Of a DNA stretch of 64,000 nucleotides, positions 35,322 to 43,572 are shown in pieces. Position 1 is the first letter of the stretch. The number at the start of each line of letters is the position of its first letter. This DNA comes from CALZKI01 sp045124055 (GTDB taxonomy: Bacteria > Bacillota > Clostridia > Lachnospirales > Lachnospiraceae). The notes under the pieces are model-generated. The model had not been told where the DNA came from and did not search any database. It saw only the letters and a list, made by a program, of their open reading frames with translations. The position numbers and the translations under genes are program-made. The DNA lies in the NCBI GenBank assembly GCA_045124055.1, contig JBGVKZ010000009.1, forward strand, positions 1 through 64,000, given 5' to 3'.

Positions 35322-35964
35322 CGATTTCTTTTCCTTCTCTCTCCGCAGTGGCAATAAGTGCTCGATTGACTTCATCTTCATAAATTCGCATTTCAACTTC
35401 GATTGGCGTAGGGTCTTTTGTCAGCCTTCTTCCACCAATGTGATTAAAGAAAATGCACATTCCAGCCACAAGTCCTACGGTATAAGATAATTCCAGTGCT
35501 GTTATGCCATTGGAAGAAGTTCCGGTTATATTTTCATAGTATTTGGAAAACACTCCTGTAATATCAATATCATTATGAAATGCCATAATCGTGAAGGCAG
35601 TTCCAAAAAAGCAGACAAAACATACCAATGCAACTTTTATCCACACCCAAATTCCTTTGTACTTAGTAACCTTTACTAGTTCTACGACCATATCCTGTTC
35701 GCCTAAGTTAATCACTGTGTAATTTGGATACTTTTCCTGAATCATTTTTACAATTTCCATAACACTGATAATCACTCGGGCAGGTCTTGTAGCACTGCCT
35801 TTCTTCTCCAAAAAATCCTTTGGAAATTTATAAATATGCATTGCCCGAATAAAACTTTGTGCACTGGTATCTGTGCAAAAAACGGTTCCTAAATCAGACA
35901 CCATCACATCAGGTTTCATAACCTGTGTCTTTTGTTCCATTTTGATGTAAACAGTTGCCGGCAT
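35311..35964 (-). CDS. spoVAA: Stage V sporulation protein AA
   Basis: This 217-residue protein has an N-terminal soluble domain (VYIKMEQKTQVMKPDVMVSD; ATRPARVIISVMEIVKMIQE) and two TM helices at about 108-130 and 150-172, as in SpoVAA. The soluble part resembles the N-terminal domain of B. subtilis SpoVAA. The start is ATG 35964 because GGAGGG lies just before it; an ATG four codons upstream would overlap that site. It is the first of a three-gene unit, spoVAA-AB-AC. A TGAATA hexamer lies 58 bp upstream, but its matching -10 is poor. Confidence 0.88.
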   Translation of the reverse strand: MPATVYIKMEQKTQVMKPDVMVSDLGTVFCTDTSAQSFIRAMHIYKFPKDFLEKKGSATRPARVIISVMEIVKMIQEKYPNYTVINLGEQDMVVELVKVTKYKGIWVWIKVALVCFVCFFGTAFTIMAFHNDIDITGVFSKYYENITGTSSNGITALELSYTVGLVAGMCIFFNHIGGRRLTKDPTPIEVEMRIYEDEVNRALIATAEREGKEIDVD

Positions 35965-36020
35965 TTTTCCCTCCATTTTTCAAAAGATTCTATTCCTATT
36001 TTTTACGATAAAGGAAAAAT

Positions 36021-36875
36021 TTATTCATTTCTCATTTTTAATACCTTTTCCGGACTAATTCCATACACCTGAACTATTTCCAAAGTATCTGATTTCAAAA
36101 AATCCTTCGGTTTTATAATAAAACCTCTGTTTTCATCTATATCCAATCCACTCACATAATAGGCATACCAGACAAGATGAGCACACTGCGTATACTGAGG
36201 TGTCGTATCCGAAAGGGGTCTAATATCTTTCATAAGACTATACTTTAACCCAACAAGATTTTCTTTTGCATAGCTTGTAGCCTCATAAACTGGATTTTTT
36301 TCACCCCGTCCTTTAAAATCTTGTATTACCTCATCTTTCACTCTTAATACCACAAAAGAGTTCATTTTCTCCCATTTTTCTACATTTCCAATGCAACTTC
36401 CTGCCCGGTAGCTTTTAGCTTCCAGAATCTCTCCCTTCTCCCCATCTACTACAATTGCGGCATGTCCGTGAGGATAATAGCAAAACCGTTGGGATAGAGA
36501 AACCAGAATATCTCCGTCCTCTAAAGGCAAAATTTGTACTGGTTCTATGCCAGAAAAAAGCTGTTCCTGATAAATGTGAAGTTTTTCTACAAATTCTGCC
36601 AAACTACCACATTCTTCCCGCAGATTATTGATTCCTACGCTGGTAAGACCAGTTTGTAAATAGAGAAAATTTTCCGCATTTTTGCTTATCTTTCCAGTAT
36701 ATATTTTTTGCATATCCAAATAGTTTTCCAAAACCATTTTTTCATAAGAGGGGTACTCTGGCAGACTATCGCTACTTCCGTAATAGTCCAATATTTTTAT
36801 GAAAATAAATAGAATAATTAGACAAATTATGACCCGAAAAAAAACGGGTTTTTTAAGTCTCTTTGTATTTTTCAT
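36021..36875 (-). CDS. YiiX-like permuted NlpC/P60 cysteine hydrolase, membrane-anchored
   Basis: This 284-residue protein has an N-terminal TM helix (about 10-28) and an extracytoplasmic domain. It shows the circularly permuted papain-like pattern of the YiiX/YebB group: HGHAAIVVDGEKGEILEAKS with the catalytic His first, and QCAHLVWYAYYV with the catalytic Cys later. Such proteins cleave or modify amide bonds, possibly in peptidoglycan or lipids. It lies 56 bp upstream of spoVAA on the same strand, which hints at a spore or envelope role. No strong ribosome site precedes the ATG. Confidence 0.75.
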   Translation of the reverse strand: MKNTKRLKKPVFFRVIICLIILFIFIKILDYYGSSDSLPEYPSYEKMVLENYLDMQKIYTGKISKNAENFLYLQTGLTSVGINNLREECGSLAEFVEKLHIYQEQLFSGIEPVQILPLEDGDILVSLSQRFCYYPHGHAAIVVDGEKGEILEAKSYRAGSCIGNVEKWEKMNSFVVLRVKDEVIQDFKGRGEKNPVYEATSYAKENLVGLKYSLMKDIRPLSDTTPQYTQCAHLVWYAYYVSGLDIDENRGFIIKPKDFLKSDTLEIVQVYGISPEKVLKMRNE

Positions 36876-36955
36876 GTGCGATTAGTATTCCTTTATTGAC
36901 TAAGTCTTTATTACTATGTTTTAATGAATTTATATACAGATGAGGAGGTATTAAT

Positions 36956-37555
36956 ATGATACATATAATTACGCCCTTTCTTGTGGCAATTCTGATAGGA
37001 TATTGTTTTGGTTGTTTTAACCTCGCCTATATCATCTCAAAAGTCAAAAAAGTGGACTTACAAAATACAGGGTCGAAGAATTTAGGAGCTTCTAACACTT
37101 TTATTTCCGTTGGAAAAGGCTTTGGCGTTTTAGTCGGTGCTTGTGATATTTTTAAATGCACTCTAGCAATCTTATTGGTGGGATTTATTTTCCCGGAAAT
37201 TAATTACTTGCCTTACGTGACAGGCATTACCTGTGTACTGGGACATATGTTCCCGTTTTATTTACACTTTAAAGGGGGCAAGGGATTCGCTTCTTTTCTT
37301 GGAATGTCTCTTGCAATTCATTGGAAATATTTTATTATCATTGGCATTTGTATTATACTAATTACACTCATTACGAAATATATTGTTTTGGCAACTATGG
37401 CAACAGTTATCAGTTATCCTATTTTCCTATTTTTTAGTACGAGTAACTGGATTGTCGTTACCATGGTAACTGTTCTTTCAGCCATTATTATTATAAAGCA
37501 TCACAAAAATCTTATTCGTATTGCCAAAGGAGAAGAATTCAAATTTAAGATTTGA
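36956..37555 (+). CDS. plsY: Glycerol-3-phosphate acyltransferase PlsY
   Basis: PlsY transfers acyl groups from acyl-phosphate to glycerol-3-phosphate in the membrane, starting phospholipid synthesis. The 199-residue protein has about six helices and the three conserved loops: NTGSKNLGASNTF, LGHMFPFYLHFKGGKGFAS and GEEFKFK near the end. It has GGAGG ten bases before the ATG and is a single gene. A second plsY copy elsewhere is likely in this group but not visible here. Confidence 0.9.
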   Translation: MIHIITPFLVAILIGYCFGCFNLAYIISKVKKVDLQNTGSKNLGASNTFISVGKGFGVLVGACDIFKCTLAILLVGFIFPEINYLPYVTGITCVLGHMFPFYLHFKGGKGFASFLGMSLAIHWKYFIIIGICIILITLITKYIVLATMATVISYPIFLFFSTSNWIVVTMVTVLSAIIIIKHHKNLIRIAKGEEFKFKI

Positions 37556-37562
37556 CATAAAA

Positions 37563-37612
37563 AGAGACATATTGCCTAACGATTTTACATAATCATTAAA
37601 CAATATGTCTCT
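37563..37612 (-). terminator. Long-stem hairpin terminator
   Basis: AGAGACATATTG and CAATATGTCTCT pair perfectly over 12 bp around a 26-base loop. In the minus direction the stem runs into five T, so it terminates the Rpn-type gene. It also lies just after plsY but has no T-run in that direction. Confidence 0.65.
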
Positions 37613-37681
37613 CATTGCCAATAATGGAAGCATAATTATTAAGTATAGTCGCTGTATCCATTTTTTGTTATTGGAAGTATG

Positions 37682-38650
37682 TTATACACACTGTGTAACT
37701 CTCTCATAGATATTCCTCAGTTCTTCCTCCGACAGTAAATCTATTGAAGCCTGCACGAGAGAAAAGGATATTCCATTTCGGAAAAGATTTTCTGCCGTCC
37801 GGATAGCTGTCCTACGACTTCCCTGCATCAAGCCTTGTTCTATACCTTGTTCTATACCCTGTTCTATACCTTCCATACGGCTGTCTTTCATCAAATCCTG
37901 TATCGCTTTACACATATTTGTTTTCTCTCCTTCCTGCTTTCCTTTAAACAAATTCAATTCTTTTGAATTCGTATAGCTTGCTATCAGTTCAATAGCATCC
38001 TCTTCCATCTTGAGAAAATGCTCATCACTACTTACCAGTTTTAGTAGTGCTTCCTTATCCTCAGAACATTTTATAAAGTCAAACACTTGCTTAACATCCG
38101 TTTGAAATACCGAGGTGTCCTCTATCGTTCGAATATTAATGATATTTACCGAATAGTCTGATACCATCTCTCTCAATGAATCCGGAATGTTCGAAAAATC
38201 AAGCATATCATATAGACACGCCGGTCCTTGCCACTTTTCTTTTCCTGCATACAAAATGAATGTTACAACAGGATATAGCTTGTCTGTCTGCCGAAACCCA
38301 TATAAGAACTCGCCTATCTCCGTTTGTGCGTCTGCATTCTGCATAAGTAATTTGTTTTTCTTCATTATTTTTGCAATCTGTTTTTCATACCTGCATACAT
38401 CATAGTGCATAATCCGAAGCGGGAGCCTATAATCAACTGTCTCCTGATTTTCCAAACCTACAAGCACAAAATTGACTCCAAATGCCACCTTACGAATCAA
38501 ATCACGATACTTACCTTTTTCTGTCACATCCAATTCCTGCAAATCATTTTCATTAACAATCTGTACACCTTTTCCCCCGATACCATTTATGATATCTGCA
38601 TAGCGTGCATTGTCCTCAAAAAACGTTTTCCATCTCATATCTTTTTTCAT
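37682..38650 (-). CDS. Rpn/YhgA-like PD-(D/E)XK nuclease family protein
   Basis: This 322-residue protein belongs to the Rpn (recombination-promoting nuclease) or transposase_31-like group. The nuclease core is D50 in YRDLIRKV and E67-x-Q69 in VGLENQETVDYRLPLR, the usual PD-(D/E)XK variant of this family. The C-terminal region contains three exact IEQG repeats encoded by 12-base DNA units at about 37836-37872, an expanding feature common in Rpn proteins. The start at 38650 has AAAGG upstream and excludes an 11-residue extension. No transposon ends were seen. Confidence 0.8.
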   Translation of the reverse strand: MKKDMRWKTFFEDNARYADIINGIGGKGVQIVNENDLQELDVTEKGKYRDLIRKVAFGVNFVLVGLENQETVDYRLPLRIMHYDVCRYEKQIAKIMKKNKLLMQNADAQTEIGEFLYGFRQTDKLYPVVTFILYAGKEKWQGPACLYDMLDFSNIPDSLREMVSDYSVNIINIRTIEDTSVFQTDVKQVFDFIKCSEDKEALLKLVSSDEHFLKMEEDAIELIASYTNSKELNLFKGKQEGEKTNMCKAIQDLMKDSRMEGIEQGIEQGIEQGLMQGSRRTAIRTAENLFRNGISFSLVQASIDLLSEEELRNIYERVTQCV

Positions 38651-39046
38651 AAGTCGCCTTTCTTTTGTAGGACAACTCTGCAAGAATCATATAATAATGC
38701 AAAAAATAAAATAAAATATAAAGTATAATGAAATAATAAGAAATAACTGCACTGGATAAATTCCCGAACGGGGAGATATCGAAAAATTAGATGCTCAGTG
38801 ATACATACCGCGGCAGGTCTCAACCAAACATGAATGCTTCCTGCATTCGAAACGAAACATATAACTCTCACAGAGACATCCATACAGTCATCTGCTTTTT
38901 GTTAAAGGTATTATAATACTGCTGAGGAAATATTGCAACTAAAAGTATAGATAGTTCCTCAGCGAATCAACTATATTAATTCTCCTTTTGTCATTTACCG
39001 GATAGTATGGCTCATCTTCTGCTGTCCATTTTAAACTACTTACAGA
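38651..39046. other. Intergenic stretch without a convincing gene
   Basis: About 400 bp between the Rpn gene and the permease terminator hold no frame with a ribosome site. Two short perfect hairpins are visible: CCCGAACGGG at 38763-38772, and GAATGC/GCATTC at 38832-38848. The left part is AT-rich and could hold the Rpn promoter. Nothing else was recognised. Confidence 0.5.
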
Positions 39047-39074
39047 AAAAACCTCCTAATCCCAGGAGGTTTTT
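39047..39074 (-). terminator. Terminator of the purine permease gene
   Basis: AAAAACCTCCT and AGGAGGTTTTT form a perfect 11-bp stem with a six-base loop, 26 bp after the permease stop, with T-run in the minus direction. Confidence 0.85.
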
Positions 39075-39099
39075 CATATTATGCATATTCTAATTCTGA

Positions 39100-40515
39100 T
39101 TAGTGGGTTACAAAGAACATAATTGTGAACATAATTGCAATAATCCATGTGCCAATTTTTATTTCTTTGATTTTGCCCATACCTACTTTAATTACGATAT
39201 ATGAGATAAGACCAAAAGCAATACCGTAGCTGATGTTATAGGTAAATGGCATAAGTGCCATAGCAAGAAAGGCCGGAACACCAATTTCTACATCTGTCCA
39301 CTCGATATCTTTTACACAGTTAACCATTAAAATACCTACATAAATAAGAGCTGTGGCTGTTGCACAAGATGGAATCAACTGAGCAACAGGACTTAAGAAC
39401 ATTGCAATAAAGAACAGGCAAGCTGTTACGATTGCGGAAAGACCTGTTCTACCGCCTTCTGCAACACCTGAAGAAGATTCTACGAAAGTTGTTACAGTAG
39501 ATGTACCACAAATTGCACCGGTTGTTGTTGCAACAGCATCTGCAAGCATTGCTTTATTCATATTTGGAATATCTCCATTTTCATCCAATAAGTTACCACG
39601 TGCACAAGCACCATATAAAGTTCCCATTGTATCGAACATATCTACAAGACAAAATGCCAAAGCAGATGTAACAATGACTAAAATAAGATTTGCTGTGCCA
39701 TTAGAAGCAATATAAGCTGAAAAGTCAAATCCTTCTGTAAATACCTTACCAACAGATTCTGTTGCAAATTCTTTGAAAGAATCAATTGGATTGAAAGATA
39801 AGCTTGCTGCAAATCCATCATAAAATCCAGGAATTGTAAAACCTAAAAGATAATATGCAACTGCACTACCTAAAATTCCCCAAAGAATAGCACCTTTTAC
39901 CTGTCTTTTTGACAGAATAGCAATCGCTAAAAGACCAAAAATAGTTACTAAAATTGGCATAATAGATGACCATGTAGCTGAGCCTAAAAGGTTTAATGAT
40001 ACAAGATTTACACAAGTAGAAGCATCATTTACAACAATTCCTGCATTCTGCAATCCAAGAAATGCGATAAATAAGCCAATACCTGCCGGAATCGCCTTTT
40101 TAACGGCTTCCGGGATGGCTTCGAAAATAATTTTACGAAGGCCTGTCACAGTTAAAATGATAAAGACAACACCATCAAGTAATACTAAAATCAACGCATT
40201 AGCATAAGAAAGTCCAAGTCCAATACATACTGTGTAAACAAAGAATGCATTGAGTCCCATACCAGATGCCTGTGCTAATGGAAGATTTGCAAGTAAACCA
40301 ATAAGCAAAGTTCCGATAACTGCTGAAATAGCTGTTGCAATGTAAATTGCACCGTAGCTTACGCCAAGTACGTTTGTCCCATCACCAAATGGGTCTGAAA
40401 ACATTCCGGCATTTACCATAAGAATGTAAGCCATTGCCATAAATGTGGTAATACCAGCCATAATTTCAGTTTTCACTGTTGAGCCATGTTCTTTGACTTT
40501 GAAAAATTTCTCCAT
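39100..40515 (-). CDS. NCS2-family purine permease (AzgA/PbuG type)
   Basis: This 471-residue permease has about 12 to 14 helices. It shows the AzgA-type motifs MAGITTFMAMAYILMVNAGM, PLAQASGMGLNAFF, FDTMGTLYGACARG and the ESSSGVAEGGRTGLSA loop. Members carry hypoxanthine, guanine or adenine with protons. No purine riboswitch fits in the 76-bp gap upstream. GGAGAGG precedes the ATG. Confidence 0.9.
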   Translation of the reverse strand: MEKFFKVKEHGSTVKTEIMAGITTFMAMAYILMVNAGMFSDPFGDGTNVLGVSYGAIYIATAISAVIGTLLIGLLANLPLAQASGMGLNAFFVYTVCIGLGLSYANALILVLLDGVVFIILTVTGLRKIIFEAIPEAVKKAIPAGIGLFIAFLGLQNAGIVVNDASTCVNLVSLNLLGSATWSSIMPILVTIFGLLAIAILSKRQVKGAILWGILGSAVAYYLLGFTIPGFYDGFAASLSFNPIDSFKEFATESVGKVFTEGFDFSAYIASNGTANLILVIVTSALAFCLVDMFDTMGTLYGACARGNLLDENGDIPNMNKAMLADAVATTTGAICGTSTVTTFVESSSGVAEGGRTGLSAIVTACLFFIAMFLSPVAQLIPSCATATALIYVGILMVNCVKDIEWTDVEIGVPAFLAMALMPFTYNISYGIAFGLISYIVIKVGMGKIKEIKIGTWIIAIMFTIMFFVTH

Positions 40516-40591
40516 TTTTTCCTCTCCTTATAAGAAATTATGTACAAAACATAATTTTATGGTATACTTTTTTGCCTCAAAATGCAACCGG

Positions 40592-41275
40592 TTAATCTTT
40601 CTTCTTGTGCATTTTTTGATAAATGAAAACACCTATCAGACTGACAACTACAAGCCCGCCTAAAAAAAGAAGTCCTTGCCAATAATTTTCTAATCCCAGT
40701 GCATCTCCACCGATAGTAGAAACTAAAATTGCCGGAGTTCTTGCAATTCCAGTAATCAGTAAATATAACGGAATACTCATATCCGTAAGTCCCACCACAT
40801 AGGTCAGTAAATCCTTTGGTGTCCCCGGAATAAAAAATACAAGAAAGACCAAAATATTTCGTTTCTTCTTATCCTTTAAAATCGAAATACTGTCTAATTT
40901 TTCTTTGGAATAAAACAGCTCTGCAAACTTTCTTCCAAACTTTCTAACAAAAAGTAACGTAAGTCCGCTTCCTGCCATAATACCTGTTACCGCGATAATT
41001 CCACCTGCCACACTTCCAAAAGCATAGCCACAGGCAACTTCCAATAGTCCTCCAGGAATCAACGCTAAAATAACCTGTATGATAAACATAAACAGCATAA
41101 CCAAAACGCCAAGTACGTAGTTCTGTTCTACAAAATCACGAAAAATCTGTGGATTTTCAAAATAGTGATAGGTTGCCCAAATTCCAACACCGGTTAATAT
41201 ACATATACTAACCGAAACAAATAATAATATCCACGCCGCCTTACCTTTTGGTAAATTTTCTTTTAAAAATTTCAT
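40592..41275 (-). CDS. TVP38/TMEM64 family (VTT-domain) membrane protein
   Basis: This 227-residue membrane protein of the DedA/VTT superfamily shows the IPGGLLEVACGYAFG motif and FFIPGTPKDLLTYVVGLTDM, typical of TVP38-type proteins. They are implicated in lipid scrambling and membrane homeostasis. Helices occur at about 13-35, 50-80, 85-105, 135-160 and 195-218. It is separated from the permease by 76 bp and from CarD by 128 bp. Confidence 0.88.
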   Translation of the reverse strand: MKFLKENLPKGKAAWILLFVSVSICILTGVGIWATYHYFENPQIFRDFVEQNYVLGVLVMLFMFIIQVILALIPGGLLEVACGYAFGSVAGGIIAVTGIMAGSGLTLLFVRKFGRKFAELFYSKEKLDSISILKDKKKRNILVFLVFFIPGTPKDLLTYVVGLTDMSIPLYLLITGIARTPAILVSTIGGDALGLENYWQGLLFLGGLVVVSLIGVFIYQKMHKKKD

Positions 41276-41346
41276 GCTTTTCTCCTAAAATGCATCTTTT
41301 AAACTTCTTCTGTATTATTTTTTGACCAAAATCATACTCATTATAC

Positions 41347-41376
41347 AAAAAGCATTGTGTTTCCACAATGCTTTTT
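41347..41376 (-). terminator. Terminator after carD
   Basis: AAAAAGCATTGTG pairs perfectly with CACAATGCTTTTT around four bases. It lies 27 bp past the carD stop on the minus strand and ends in a T-run. Confidence 0.85.
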
Positions 41377-41403
41377 CCTCGTTTTTAAAAAATCCTTAAT
41401 ATT

Positions 41404-41928
41404 CTATTGTGCCGCAACTTCTTCACTTTTCTCTACGTGGCTGGTAATATATTCGATAACTTCTTCCTTTGGCATCTCTAAGGCAAGTGCCAGTTCTTCA
41501 TATAACCTTTCTTCTGCCATATGCAAATATTTTCCATCACTTACAGTTACTTTCTTGCCTTCCGCAATTCTGGACATTTTTCGTAAATATAAAGTTTTAA
41601 TAATCTTAATCCACTCTTTGGGGTCACAAGTTCTGAGTGCAGTTTTATAAATGTCTTCACGCCTTTTTTCGTCTGCTACCCATAATAATTCAATGGAAGG
41701 AATTTCTTCCACTAATGCACTGGCTTCTTCTTTTGTTAATACAGAACGAATTACCACTTTATCGTTATCTACCGGTATAAACACCTTGCTTCCCTTGGAA
41801 TACAAGGGTGATAATGTATAGTACAACTTTTCTTTGCTACTCATACCGGACATCTGCATCGGACCTACTGCTTCTACTTTGCATACGCCTGTTGTTCCAT
41901 ACACAATATAATCACCTACTGAAAACAT
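41404..41928 (-). CDS. CarD/CdnL-family RNA polymerase-binding regulator
   Basis: This 174-residue protein has the N-terminal CarD_TRCF Tudor-like RNA-polymerase-binding domain (FSVGDYIVYGTTGVCKVEAV, YYTLSPLY) and a C-terminal helical DNA-binding domain (about 75-165). Such proteins stabilise open complexes at rRNA and other promoters. AGGGAG precedes the start. It is transcribed after a gap of 115 bp from the ZIP gene. Confidence 0.9.
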   Translation of the reverse strand: MFSVGDYIVYGTTGVCKVEAVGPMQMSGMSSKEKLYYTLSPLYSKGSKVFIPVDNDKVVIRSVLTKEEASALVEEIPSIELLWVADEKRREDIYKTALRTCDPKEWIKIIKTLYLRKMSRIAEGKKVTVSDGKYLHMAEERLYEELALALEMPKEEVIEYITSHVEKSEEVAAQ

Positions 41929-42043
41929 AACATTACTCCCTTTCTTATCCTACTAACATTTTAGCAAAAAAAATTTTTCTTCGTAAGCATTTTTTTGGAT
42001 TATAGGAGCATTTTCCCTGTATTTTCCGGTATTCTATGGAATT

Positions 42044-42799
42044 TTATCCTAAAAAAGTATCCATCAAAACCATCACTAAAAAGCCAATTAAGAGAGCATA
42101 AGTTGCCACTCTTTCATTTCCATGACTGTGGGTTTCCGGTATCATCTCATCGCTGATGACATAAAGCATTGTACCTCCTGCAAAAGCAAGACAGAAAGGC
42201 AATACTGCTGCCGAAACCCCTGCTGCAAAATATCCAAGAAATGTTCCTACCACCTCTACTAAACCTGTCATAAGAGCAATGACGAAAGTTCTTCCCTTCG
42301 ATACGCCGCTTAAAATCATTGGAGAAATGATAATCATACCTTCCGGAATATTTTGAAGGGCAATACCTAAAGCAATCGTCAAGGCATTTCCCACATCGCC
42401 TGCTCCTACGCCAACACCTGCTGCCAGACCTTCCGGCAGATTATGTATGGCGATTGCAAGCACAAATAACATCACTTTATTTAAGTGTGCATTATTTTTA
42501 TGTTCTTCTTCTTTTACACCGGTTAAATGGTGCAAATGGGGTGTTAATTTATCTGCAAAATTAAGAAATAAAGCTCCACAAATCACCCCTAACACAGTCA
42601 TATAAATTCCACTTTTTCCAGCCTGTTCCATAGACGGTAAAATAAGTCCTAAAATAGCGGCCGCAAGCATAACTCCAGCTGCAAAGCCTAAAATACCATC
42701 GTTCCATTTTTCATCAATTTTTTTAAAACAAAAACCGATTAGAGCACCGACAACGGTTGCACCTCCTATGCCAAGGGCGGTTATTGCTACTAATCCCAT
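42044..42799 (-). CDS. ZIP family metal transporter
   Basis: This 251-residue transporter has eight helices and the two metal-binding helices HNLPEGLAAGVGVGAGD and NIPEGMIIISPMI. A His-rich loop (TPHLHHLTGVKEEEHKNNAHL) lies between helices three and four. It probably imports zinc, iron or manganese, or may work as a GufA-like transporter. The ATG at 42799 is chosen because GGAGG at 42814-42810 precedes it; the longer frame would start at 42817. It follows the PD-(D/E)XK-like gene within a few bases. Confidence 0.9.
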   Translation of the reverse strand: MGLVAITALGIGGATVVGALIGFCFKKIDEKWNDGILGFAAGVMLAAAILGLILPSMEQAGKSGIYMTVLGVICGALFLNFADKLTPHLHHLTGVKEEEHKNNAHLNKVMLFVLAIAIHNLPEGLAAGVGVGAGDVGNALTIALGIALQNIPEGMIIISPMILSGVSKGRTFVIALMTGLVEVVGTFLGYFAAGVSAAVLPFCLAFAGGTMLYVISDEMIPETHSHGNERVATYALLIGFLVMVLMDTFLG

Positions 42800-42813
42800 C
42801 GTATTTTCCTCCA

Positions 42814-43572
42814 TCAAAAGTTTCTTCTATATACGTATGCATTTTTTTCTTTTCCGACCTGAACTATAACACCCAAATACGCTAAAACATTTACCGCTGC
42901 TCCAGCCTTCTGTGGAGAAAGTTTAGTTACCTTTTGAAACATTTTGGTCGTAAACGTTTCTCCTAAATCGTTTGGTACTAATTCTTTGAAATCCACTTTA
43001 GAATTTAAAAACTTATCTTCCACCAGTTCCACCGGAACTCTATCAAAGCGGGTCGAACCTTTTTTACGGTCTTTACTATACCCATTTAGCAACCTGTATT
43101 CCTCCACATCTACTAAAATCAGTCTAAAATGAAGGTTTGGGTGATTTAAAAACATCTTAATTTTATAGAGTTCAAAAAATGCGTCATAGTAAGAGCCTAC
43201 CTTTGTAGAACGCCTCTTTTTTGTAAACTCCCCAGTCTGTTCATCTATCCAGATGAGCCATTTGATATGGGGAATCGGATAAACCACGGTAACTTCTTTC
43301 TCTTTTAAAAATTCTTCCAGCTTTCCTCTTAATCGATTGAAACCAGCTGTCTGAATTTCCATAATCTCGCCTTCCACTAAAATATCCGCTACATATCTGC
43401 CACATTTGATTTCGTGGCAAGTTTCATCCGGCACCAGATATTTTTTTAGTACTGCGTGCATAGTTTTTTCACTTAATGTTCCTATTCCAAGCCGTTCTCG
43501 TTCTTTTCCTACAATTTCCTGACAAGCTCTCTGAAATACTTCCTTATCTTCTCTAGTCAGTTTCAGATTCAT
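42814..43572 (-). CDS. PD-(D/E)XK-like protein with C-terminal winged helix, unknown role
   Basis: This 252-residue soluble protein shows a nuclease-like core: E35 in SEKTMHAVLKKY, D63 in GRYVADILVEG, then E72-x-Q74 in IMEIQTAGFNRLRGKL and VTVVYPIPHIKWL. This is a PD-(D/E)XK arrangement with Gln in place of the usual Lys. The C-terminal part (about 190-252: TTKMFQKVTKLSPQKAGAAV, LGVIVQVG) resembles a winged helix. It overlaps the AI-2E gene by 20 bp and abuts the ZIP gene, so it is embedded in an operon of housekeeping genes. A DNA or RNA repair role is possible but not shown. Confidence 0.65.
   Translation of the reverse strand: MNLKLTREDKEVFQRACQEIVGKERERLGIGTLSEKTMHAVLKKYLVPDETCHEIKCGRYVADILVEGEIMEIQTAGFNRLRGKLEEFLKEKEVTVVYPIPHIKWLIWIDEQTGEFTKKRRSTKVGSYYDAFFELYKIKMFLNHPNLHFRLILVDVEEYRLLNGYSKDRKKGSTRFDRVPVELVEDKFLNSKVDFKELVPNDLGETFTTKMFQKVTKLSPQKAGAAVNVLAYLGVIVQVGKEKNAYVYRRNF

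Noticed and set aside
35976..36027. Sigma-F/G promoter before spoVAA (TGAATA at 36027-36022)
   Set aside because: The -35 is perfect but the -10 at the proper spacing is AAAAAAT or AAAAATA, too weak to call.
38647..38883. Short frame over the spacer after the Rpn gene
   Set aside because: It overlaps the Rpn start, lacks a ribosome site and has an irregular composition.
40516..40591. Purine riboswitch before the NCS2 permease
   Set aside because: The gap is only 76 bp and shows no three-way-junction pattern with the conserved loop bases.
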